Below are positions 1 through 6,700 of a stretch of DNA of 25,428 bases, one piece after another. Below the pieces are notes generated by a model. That model was not told where the DNA came from, did no database searches, and saw nothing but the letters and a program-made list of their open reading frames with translations. The translations under genes and the position numbers were made by a program. The DNA comes from an uncultured Lachnospiraceae bacterium (GTDB lineage Bacteria > Bacillota_A > Clostridia > Lachnospirales > Lachnospiraceae): NCBI GenBank assembly GCA_910587905.1, contig CAJUOF010000166.1, forward strand, positions 1-25,428. The letters run 5' to 3'. Within the stretch, counting starts at the first letter, position 1, and every line of letters starts with the position of its first letter.

Positions 1-57
1 ACCGTCCGGCGAATGATAGGAAAAGCATACATTTATAAATTCAAGGACTGGTTCCAT
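1..57 (-). CDS. ABC transporter ATP-binding protein, N-terminal fragment
   Basis: Only the first 19 codons are inside the window; the gene continues to the left of base 1. The leftward ATG ends at base 57 and is preceded on that strand by GGAGG about 8 bases upstream. The visible peptide has the pattern LEFINVCFSYHSPDG. This is the usual first beta-strand and A-loop of an ABC ATPase: a hydrophobic strand, then F-S-Y, where the aromatic residue stacks on the ATP adenine. The pattern resembles ECF/CbiO-type or general importer ATPases, but the Walker motifs lie outside the window, so substrate and subfamily cannot be given. It is divergent from the tRNA-Thr gene. Confidence 0.7.
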   Translation of the reverse strand, partial: MEPVLEFINVCFSYHSPDG

Positions 58-73
58 AAACGTTCCTCCAATT

Positions 74-102
74 AGTATATCATGCCCTATGGGTATAGTT
101 TA
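74..102 (-). promoter_or_regulatory. Possible extended -10 promoter for the leftward ABC gene
   Basis: On the minus strand there is TGA-TATACT (the TATACT is at 74-79), an extended -10 element about 17 bases upstream of the ATG. The -35 region near 97-102 (TAAACT) matches poorly. The 5' leader would be very short. Confidence 0.4.
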
Positions 103-152
103 TTGTATGGAAGCAAGAAAAGAGAGGTGCTTGAGAAAATTTTCAGAAAGAC

Positions 153-181
153 TTGACAGAAGAGAAATCTTATAGTATATT
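153..181 (+). promoter_or_regulatory. Sigma-A promoter of tRNA-Thr
   Basis: TTGACA at 153-158, a 17-base spacer and TATATT at 176-181. Transcription would start near 188, about 24 bases before the mature tRNA, which is a normal tRNA leader length. Confidence 0.8.
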
Positions 182-211
182 TGAAACGTTGAAAAAAGCT
201 TTTGCAGATTT

Positions 212-284
212 GCTTCCGTGGCTCAGTCGGTAGAGCGATTGATTCGTAATCAATAGGTCGCCGGTTCAAGTCCGGCCGGGAGCT
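212..284 (+). tRNA. tRNA-Thr (anticodon CGU)
   Basis: A 73-base cloverleaf. The acceptor stem is GCTTCCG paired with CGGGAGC (one G-T pair). There is a D arm with AGTCGGTAGA, an anticodon stem ATTGA/TCAAT and the loop TTCGTAA, which gives anticodon CGT and reads ACG codons. The T arm contains GGTTCAAGTCC. The discriminator base is T and CCA is not encoded. It is a single-gene transcript with its own promoter and terminator. Confidence 0.95.
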
Positions 285-301
285 TTGAGAACTTTTAGAG
301 G

Positions 302-336
302 ACCTGTTTCCGAGTGAGGTGGAAGCAGGTTTTTTC
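302..336 (+). terminator. Rho-independent terminator of tRNA-Thr
   Basis: The arms ACCTGTTTCC and GGAAGCAGGT pair over 10 bases with one G-T pair, and are followed by a run of six T. It lies 17 bases after the tRNA. A dispersed repeat begins inside its T-tract. Confidence 0.85.
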
Positions 337-402
337 TATGTACAGGGACGTAGGAGGAAATTCTCGCCCACTCGTTTGTGATATTCGGAAATGTTGTCCC
401 TG
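335..402 (+). repeat. Dispersed terminator-adjacent repeat, copy D (first hairpin only)
   Basis: The first 28 bases, starting at TCTATG, match the copy at 20119 at 23 of 28 positions, and all five differences are transitions. CAGGGAC (343-349) can pair with GTCCCTG (396-402), which preserves the outer stem of the element with its own sequence. The second module seen in other copies (CGAGTAGGG with its complement) is not recognisable here, so this is a short or decayed copy. It sits between the tRNA-Thr terminator and the asd promoter. Confidence 0.55.
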
Positions 403-431
403 ATTGTGGCCTTAATTGGATAAAAAAATAC

Positions 432-460
432 TTGCAATTTAAGGATAGATAGTGTACAAT
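432..460 (+). promoter_or_regulatory. Sigma-A promoter of asd
   Basis: TTGCAA at 432-437, a 17-base spacer and TACAAT at 455-460. Transcription would start near 467 and leave a leader of about 72 bases before the asd ATG. Confidence 0.75.
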
Positions 461-538
461 ACGCAAGGGAAAGACAAATGTGCGTTATACAAAGACAGAT
501 GCGCATGCAAACTAAGAATTACGAGGAGAGAATGAGAA

Positions 539-1630
539 ATGGAACAGAAGGAAAAATTGAAAGTTGGCGTCTTAGGTGCGACCGGTATGGTAGGACAGAG
601 ATTTGTATCCCTGTTGGCGGATCATCCCTGGTACGAGGTGGTGACAGTGGCGGCCAGCCCCAGAAGTGCCGGAAAGACTTATGAGGATGCGGTGGGAAGC
701 CGCTGGAAATTGGACAATCCCATGCCGGAGAACGTGAAGAAATTGGTTGTCAAGGACCTGCACAACATTGAAGAGGTGACGGCGGATGTAGATTTTGTGT
801 TCAGCGCTGTGGATATGACGAAGGAAGAGATCCGAGCCATCGAGGAGGCCTATGCAAAGGCAGAGGTTCCCGTGGTGTCCAACAATAGTGCCCATCGCTG
901 GACGCCGGATGTGCCGATGATTATTCCGGAGCTGAACCCGGAGCATGCCGAGGTCATTGAGTTTCAGAAAAAACGTCTTGGCACGAAGCGAGGGTTTATC
1001 GCCGTGAAGCCTAACTGCTCGATTCAGAGCTATACACCGGCCTTCCATGCGCTCCGCGAGTTCGGTGTGAAGACGGCAGTTGTTACCACGTACCAGGCCA
1101 TTTCCGGTGCCGGAAAGACCTTTAAAGACTGGCCGGAAATGATTGACAATGTGATCCCTTACATTGGCGGAGAGGAGGAAAAATCTGAGCAGGAGCCTCT
1201 TAAAATCTGGGGCAAGATTGAGGACGGTGTTATTAAGAAAGCCGAGGGCCCGGTGATCACTTCCCAGTGCATCCGGGTGCCTGTCAGCAACGGACACACG
1301 GCGGCGGTGTTTGTGAGCTTTGAGAAGAAACCCACAAAAGAAGAGATTTTGGAGAGGTGGGCGGCATTCGCCGGAGAGCCTCAGAGGTTGAATCTTCCCA
1401 GTGCTCCGAAGCAGTTCCTCAAGTATTTTGAGGAGGACAATAGGCCCCAGGCAAATCTGGATCGGGATTATGAGCACGGTATGGGAGTGACCCTGGGACG
1501 CCTCAGAGAGGATACGGTCTTTGATTACAAATTTGTCGGTTTGTCTCACAATACCTTAAGGGGCGCGGCGGGCGGAGCCCTTCTCTGCGCGGAGCTTTTG
1601 ACAGCCAAAGGCTATATTACAAAGAAATAA
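539..1630 (+). CDS. asd: Aspartate-semialdehyde dehydrogenase
   Basis: The enzyme reduces L-aspartyl-4-phosphate to L-aspartate-4-semialdehyde with NADPH. This is the branch point to diaminopimelate/lysine, threonine and methionine in the cytoplasm. The 363-residue protein starts with a nucleotide-binding glycine loop, GVLGATGMVGQRF (residues about 10-22). The catalytic cysteine is C160 in KPNCSIQ, and the C-terminal half carries the S-N-G-H-T substrate/dimer segment (VPVSNGHTAAV). Length and the NCSIQ motif fit the archaeal/fungal-like Asd subclass, which is common in Clostridia, rather than the E. coli type. The start is chosen because GAGGAGAG lies about 7-14 bases upstream. It has its own promoter and terminator, so it appears monocistronic. 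No lysine riboswitch fits in the short leader. Confidence 0.95.
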   Translation: MEQKEKLKVGVLGATGMVGQRFVSLLADHPWYEVVTVAASPRSAGKTYEDAVGSRWKLDNPMPENVKKLVVKDLHNIEEVTADVDFVFSAVDMTKEEIRAIEEAYAKAEVPVVSNNSAHRWTPDVPMIIPELNPEHAEVIEFQKKRLGTKRGFIAVKPNCSIQSYTPAFHALREFGVKTAVVTTYQAISGAGKTFKDWPEMIDNVIPYIGGEEEKSEQEPLKIWGKIEDGVIKKAEGPVITSQCIRVPVSNGHTAAVFVSFEKKPTKEEILERWAAFAGEPQRLNLPSAPKQFLKYFEEDNRPQANLDRDYEHGMGVTLGRLREDTVFDYKFVGLSHNTLRGAAGGALLCAELLTAKGYITKK

Positions 1631-1692
1631 ATTGAATTGTGGACGTGCAAAATCTGTCCGGAAAGATTACGAAAACGTCACGTGCGAACAGA

Positions 1693-1733
1693 AAAATCCT
1701 GTGTTACCATGAAGGTGGAGCATGGGATTTTTT
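1693..1733 (+). terminator. Terminator of asd
   Basis: AATCCTGTG pairs with CATGGGATT (9 bases, two G-T pairs), with an inner ACC/GGT closing the loop, and is followed by TTTTTTG. It ends 23 bases before the next start codon. Confidence 0.7.
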
Positions 1734-1755
1734 GTTGTGATTAGGAGGGATTTTT

Positions 1756-2943
1756 ATGGGAGGATATTTGAGGAAGAGGAAAAGGATTTCACGGTTCATG
1801 GGAGTGTTGTTGGCGGCGGTATTTTGTATGCTTCTTTGTCACTGTGGAAAAAAGGAGGAGACGGAGCAGACAGGATCCATATGTCGGGATTATGATCATG
1901 CGGGTTATACGGCGGAGGGGATGGTGTACCAGGATTATGACGCAGGCCTGGTCAAATATCTGGATTATGGGACAGAAGCGTTTTATCCTCTGTGTGTTAA
2001 GCCCAACTGCCTTCACAATTCGGACGAGTGCGTGGCAAAGGCCCTCTGCGGCGAAATCCGGTTTATGGGACGGCTGGAGGACAAATGGTATTATTATCAG
2101 GAGGGCGAGACGGAAGCGGCTTTTCATTCCTGTGATCTGGACGGCGAGAACGACAGGGTAATCGGGACTTATCCGTATGAGGAGTCGAAGGAGGACGGGA
2201 TTTGGAACTTGGGCAGAGGCGATGTCTGGGGAAATATCGTGTTTCAGGACGGGAGCTGTTTTTTAGCCATGGGTATTGACAATTTGGAGGAGGATCCAAA
2301 CAATCCCGGCTCCTTCAGCGGCGGCAGCTCCACATGCAACCTATATCGGTATGACCTGGAGACCGGGGAGCGGGAGGCATTATGTCCGGAAAAGACCATG
2401 GAAATTCCCTGCTATGTACTTTGGGGTATCTATAAAAATCAATTAATCTATTCGGAACTCTTGGATGAGGAGAGCAGAAAAAGAGTTTCCGGAATTCGGA
2501 AACTTGATTTGGAGACAAAAGAAATTTCTGATCTGGGCCTCACGGCCCGGGAAGTTCTTGGCGCCGGCTGCCTCAGTGAACATTTGCTTTTGTACAATGA
2601 ACCGGACATAGGACTTATGGAATATGATCTGGAGACCGGAGAGAAGCGGAAGATCAGTAAAGACTATGGGAGCAATGTGGTGTGGGAGCCGGAACTTAAG
2701 ACCTTTACGACCGTTGATTCATCGGAAGAAGAGTATGTCTACCGGGTTTACCAGTACATGGAGGAAGGAGAATGTCACCTGCTCTATGAAGGCGATGTGT
2801 TTATTCCCAGTGCTTTGGCAGGAGATTTGGTGATCGGGCACAGCGCGGCGGCTCCCCGGTTCATGTATGAAAAATCTTTTATAAAAAAAGAGGATTTCCT
2901 CGCGGGAAAAACCAATTGGACAGTGATTGTAGAGACAGAGTAA
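1756..2943 (+). CDS. Secreted or lipoprotein-like protein of unknown function, propeller-like repeats
   Basis: I do not recognise a named family with certainty. The 395-residue protein has a basic N-terminus (RKRKRISRF) and one hydrophobic stretch (residues about 15-28) ending in L-L-C-H-C-G-K-K. This suggests export and probably lipid attachment at C28 or C30, although neither is a clean lipobox. The body contains recurring strand-turn units of the form Y-D-L-E-T-G-E or L-D-L-E-T-K-E (around residues 199, 248 and 293). Such units are typical of beta-propeller surface proteins of the DUF5050/TolB-like kind found in Lachnospiraceae. A TAGGAGG site precedes the ATG. A terminator separates it from asd, and no promoter is obvious. 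A role in sensing or binding at the cell surface is only inference. Confidence 0.65.
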   Translation: MGGYLRKRKRISRFMGVLLAAVFCMLLCHCGKKEETEQTGSICRDYDHAGYTAEGMVYQDYDAGLVKYLDYGTEAFYPLCVKPNCLHNSDECVAKALCGEIRFMGRLEDKWYYYQEGETEAAFHSCDLDGENDRVIGTYPYEESKEDGIWNLGRGDVWGNIVFQDGSCFLAMGIDNLEEDPNNPGSFSGGSSTCNLYRYDLETGEREALCPEKTMEIPCYVLWGIYKNQLIYSELLDEESRKRVSGIRKLDLETKEISDLGLTAREVLGAGCLSEHLLLYNEPDIGLMEYDLETGEKRKISKDYGSNVVWEPELKTFTTVDSSEEEYVYRVYQYMEEGECHLLYEGDVFIPSALAGDLVIGHSAAAPRFMYEKSFIKKEDFLAGKTNWTVIVETE

Positions 2944-3065
2944 AGTGGAATCGGGTGGAAAGCCTCGGGAAAGACGGGGAATCAGGCTGGTGGGATTCCG
3001 ACAATAAGGCAGCGGATCTTCAAAAGGTGCTGGAATCTTACAAAAATAGACAGACCGGAACTTGA
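2940..3065 (+). other. Open, start-less reading frame after the secreted protein; possible gene remnant
   Basis: The frame shifted by one base from the end of the preceding gene stays open to TGA at 3063-3065. It encodes a plausible protein tail containing SGWWDSDNKAADLQKVLE. It has no start codon with a ribosome binding site. It could be the decayed 3' end of a lost gene or chance. Nothing else is visible between 2944 and 3068, and no clear terminator is seen for the converging genes. Confidence 0.2.
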
Positions 3066-3068
3066 CGG

Positions 3069-3437
3069 TTACTCTGTCACGTGGTCGAAGCCCTGGCTTA
3101 GGATGGTCATCACGTGCTCGTCGGCCAGGGAATAGAAGACCTGCTTACCCTCCCGGCGGAATTTGACTAGGCAACTCTGCTTTAAAATACGAAGCTGATG
3201 GGAGATGGAGCTTTGACTCATGCCGAGAAGTCCGGCGATGTCGCAGACACACATTTCATGGCCCAAAAGAGAATAGAGGATCCGGATCCTGGTGGAGTCA
3301 CCGAAAATTTTAAAAAGCTCCGCCAGGCGCAGCAGGGTTCCGTCATCAGGAGCCTGCTCTTTGAGGGAAGCGATCAGTTCTTTGTGGTCGTGCCTGCATT
3401 CGCAGACCGGCATTTCCAGTGATTCCTTCTGTTTCAT
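3069..3437 (-). CDS. ArsR/SmtB-family metal-responsive repressor
   Basis: A 122-residue winged-helix dimeric repressor that normally leaves its operator when it binds metal. The winged helix spans residues about 35-105, with the recognition helix near SQSSISHQLRILK. Three potential metal-site signatures are visible. The first is an N-terminal Cys/His cluster (C12, C14, H16, H18). The second is the alpha3 motif C63-V-C65-D, as in CadC and ArsR. The third is a complete alpha5 motif D106-X-H108-X10-H119-X2-E122, as in SmtB and CzrA. This combination points to Zn/Cd/Pb-type sensing rather than arsenic. AGGAGG precedes the ATG, and a strong leftward promoter lies at 3518-3546. No metal ATPase, cation diffusion facilitator or arsenite pump is adjacent, so the target is not visible here. 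Confidence 0.9.
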   Translation of the reverse strand: MKQKESLEMPVCECRHDHKELIASLKEQAPDDGTLLRLAELFKIFGDSTRIRILYSLLGHEMCVCDIAGLLGMSQSSISHQLRILKQSCLVKFRREGKQVFYSLADEHVMTILSQGFDHVTE

Positions 3438-3517
3438 ATGGGCGACCTCCTGTTGTGTGATGTTTTACCTGTCAGCTCCTTCGACATTTTCATTGGAGTT
3501 TTGCAAACTTGCCTTTA

Positions 3518-3546
3518 AGTGTACTACCGAAGACGGAAGCTGTCAA
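3518..3546 (-). promoter_or_regulatory. Sigma-A promoter of the ArsR-family gene
   Basis: On the minus strand: TTGACA (plus-strand 3541-3546), a 17-base spacer and TACACT (3518-3523). The 5' leader is about 75 bases. I found no clear 12-2-12 SmtB-type operator. The gap from 3438 to 3757 holds this promoter, the divergent RND promoter and its palindrome, and no small gene. Confidence 0.75.
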
Positions 3547-3611
3547 TGAACTTCTTTTATGGAGTTTCCGTATTTCGCCGGCAATTTTATAAAAAGTTTA
3601 GACACCGTAAA

Positions 3612-3640
3612 TTGACATCTTGGCGTCTTTGGAATATAAT
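3612..3640 (+). promoter_or_regulatory. Consensus sigma-A promoter of the RND-TetR operon
   Basis: TTGACA at 3612-3617, exactly 17 bases, then TATAAT at 3635-3640, a perfect consensus match. A promoter this strong for an efflux pump implies tight repression, and a palindrome follows directly downstream. Confidence 0.9.
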
Positions 3641-3654
3641 GGGCACAGACCGGA

Positions 3655-3674
3655 AGCCGACCAACTGGTCGGCT
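3655..3674 (+). promoter_or_regulatory. Palindromic candidate operator for the TetR regulator
   Basis: AGCCGACCA, two bases, TGGTCGGCT: a 9-2-9 perfect inverted repeat starting about 8 bases after the expected transcription start. Position, symmetry and the GACC/GGTC core fit operators of many TetR-family efflux repressors. The regulator encoded at 7848 is the natural candidate. As RNA it also folds into an 8-bp hairpin followed by TTTT, so an attenuator is the alternative reading. Confidence 0.6.
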
Positions 3675-3757
3675 TTTGCGTGCACGGGGCGGAAAGGGAT
3701 TTTACGCGGACCTGTGTGGAGGATATTTGCATCAAATTACGGACTAGGAGGCGCAGC

Positions 3758-6700
3758 ATGTTTGCAAAGTTCAGCGTAAAAAAGCCGATGACCGTGTTCG
3801 TGGCGGTGGTGTTGGTGTTGATTCTGGGCGTGGTTTCTTTTACGGAGATGACGCCGGATCTTCTGCCCAGCATCAACCTGCCCTATGCGGTGGTGGTGAC
3901 CACCTATCCGGGAGCGAGCCCGGAGGAGGTGGAGACGACCGTGACCAGGCCGGTGGAGCAGTCCATGGCGACCCTCAACGACATAAGCGAGGTGACGTCC
4001 GTCTCCAGTGAGAACGTGTCCATGGTCATTCTGGAATTTAACGACGAGGTCAACATGGACTCGGTGACCGTGGACATCCGGGAAAAGCTGGATCAGATCA
4101 CAGGGTATTGGAGCGACGGCGTCGGTTCGCCGTTGATCATGAAGATCAATCCGGATATGCTTCCCATCGTGGTGGCTTCGGTGGATGCCGACGACATGGA
4201 CGTGAAGGAGATTTCCGCCTACGTGGAGGAGACGGTACAGCCGGCCCTGGAGGGGGTGGGCGGCGTGGCCAGCGTGTCGGCCTCCGGACTTTTGGAAGAA
4301 CAGGTCAATGTGGTAATCCGGGAGGAGCTGGTGGACGATGTCAATGAGGATCTGAAGGATTCTGTCAGGGATTCTTTGAGCGAGGCCGAGGACGCCCTCC
4401 GGGAGGCGGAGGATAAGATCGCCGAGGGGAAGGAGGAGCTGGAAAAGCAGACCTCTCAGTTCCAGAACGGGATGGTCCAGGCGGACCAGGCTCTTTCCGA
4501 GGCCAGGATGCAGATTCTCCAGGGGGAGATCGCCTTAGACCGGGCGGAGGAAGAATTAAAGACCAAGGAGAGCGAGGCCTTGAGCCAGGCCGGCTATTCC
4601 AACGTGGACGAGATGGAAGCCGGATTGAAAGCGTCCCTGGAACAGCTTAACGGACTCCTTGCCCAGGAGGGCACGATCCGGGACGGTCTTTCCCAGCTTG
4701 AGACGGGCCTTTCCCAGATGGACGAGGGCCTCTCCCAGATCGAGGACGGCCTTTCCCAGGTGGCGGAGGGGAAGGAACGGCTTGAGGCGGCGAAGACGGC
4801 TTTTGAAGGGCTGGTGGCAGGGGGATACATCAATGAGGATGGAGAAATAATCACCACTGTGCTCCAGCCGGGAACGCCGCAGTACGATCAATTGGCGGCC
4901 CAGGCGGCGGAGCTTAAGGCGGTCATGGATACTTATCCGGTCGCCATGGAGCAGCTGGAGGCCACGGAAGCGGAGCTTACGGCGAACAAGACGGCCCTTA
5001 CGGCGCAGAAGGAAGAGCTTGAGACGAAAAAGGCAGAGGCGGAGACGGCCGTCGCCCAGATTGACAAGATCAAGAGCGAGGGGACCCTGGAGCAGCTTCA
5101 GGCAGGGCTTTCCGGGATTGAGGCCCTCCGGTCGGGAAAGGCACAGATGGCGGCGGCCAGGGCGGAGCTTGCCTCCGGGAAGGAGACCCTTCTCGCCAAG
5201 GCCCAGGAGGCCGGCATGACCAAGTACGAGGCCCAGGCCCAGTTGGACGAGGCCAAACGGCAGCTTGAGGACGGGGAAAAGGAATTCAACACCCAGAAGG
5301 AAACCTTTGATTCCTCCAAGGAGACTGCCCTCGACGCGGCCGATGTCTCCGACAAGCTGACGGTGGAGATGATCTCCCAGATCCTGACGGCCCAGAATTT
5401 CGCCATGCCCGCAGGCTATGTGACGGAGGACGGAGTCCAGTATCTGGTGCGTGTGGGCAATAAATTGGAAGACATCGAGGAGCTTCAAAATCTGATTCTT
5501 TTTGATCCCGGCATGGAGGATGCGGAGCCGATCCGCCTGTCTGACGTGGCAGAGGTTTACAAGAGCGACAACAGTGCGGACATTTATGCGAAGATCAACG
5601 GGAACGACGGCGTGGTGCTTTCCCTTGAAAAGCAGCCCACTTATGCCACGGCCGACGTGGCGGAGAGCATTCAGAAGAAATTTGACGAGCTGGAGGAAAA
5701 ACATCCGGGGCTCCATTTTACCATGCTCTCCAACCAAGGGGATTATATTTACCTGGTGGTGGATTCGGTGCTCAACAACCTCCTTTACGGGGCGGTCTTG
5801 GCCATCGTCATCCTGCTTTTGTTTTTGAAGGATCTGCGGCCGACGGTGATCATCGCCTGCTCCATCCCCATCAGCGTGATCTTTGCCATCGTGCTCATGT
5901 ATTTTTCCGGCGTGACTCTCAACATGATCTCCCTGTCAGGTCTGGCCGTGGGAGTGGGCATGCTGGTGGATAACTCGGTGGTGGTCATTGAGAATATTTA
6001 CCGGCTGCGGAACAAGGGAGTCTCGGCGGTCCAGGCGGCGGTCAGCGGCACGGTCCAGGTGGCGGGAGCCATCACCTCGTCCACCCTTACCACCGTCAGC
6101 GTGTTTGTCCCCATCGTGTTCATCCATGGCATGACGAGACAATTGTTTACGGACATGGCCCTGACCATCACCTATTCCCTGGTGGCCAGCCTGATCGTGG
6201 CCATGACCCTGGTTCCGGCCATGGCTTCCGGGATGCTTAAGAAGAAGCAGAAGGAGCGGTCCCACCGGCTTTTTGACGGGATGCTTAAGGGATACGAGAA
6301 GGCGGTCCGCTTTTGTCTGAGGCACCGGGCTCTCACCATTCTTGCGGCGGTGGGTATGCTGGTGTTCAGCGTCATCGCCAGCACCAGCCGGGGGACGGCC
6401 TATATGCCGGAGATGGACGGCACGCAGATTTCGGTCTCTCTGGAGATGCCGGAGGAGGCGACCACGGAGGAGGTCCGGGAGTTGGCCGACCAGGCCATTG
6501 AGCGAATCATGTCCGTGGAGGACGTGGAGACGGTGGGCGCCATGATGGGCGGCGGCGGCATGATGTCCATGATGGGCGGCGGCTCCTCTGATTCGGTGTC
6601 TGTCTATGCGATTCTCAAGGAGGATAAGTCGGCCTCCAGTCAGGAGATCGCCCTTCAGATCGAAGAGGCCTGCGCAGAACTGGAATGTGGCGTTTCCGCC

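Noticed and set aside
461..538. Lysine riboswitch ahead of asd
   Set aside because: The leader from the predicted start site is only about 72 bases and has no L-box-like helices or terminator.
572..1549. Long open frame antisense to asd
   Set aside because: It mirrors the asd codons, has no ribosome binding site and is rich in His/Arg/Leu in the way typical of reverse frames of GC-rich genes.
3620..3757. Upstream in-frame extension of the RND protein
   Set aside because: It would begin within the promoter, before the expected transcription start, while 3758 has a strong ribosome binding site and the family N-terminus.
4685..4768. Tandem repeats as a CRISPR-like array
   Set aside because: There are no spacers, the units are contiguous, and they encode coiled-coil heptads in frame.
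4556..5737. Long leftward open frame under the RND coiled coil
   Set aside because: It is a Leu/Gly/Arg-rich shadow of the repetitive Gln/Glu codons; no start signals are present.
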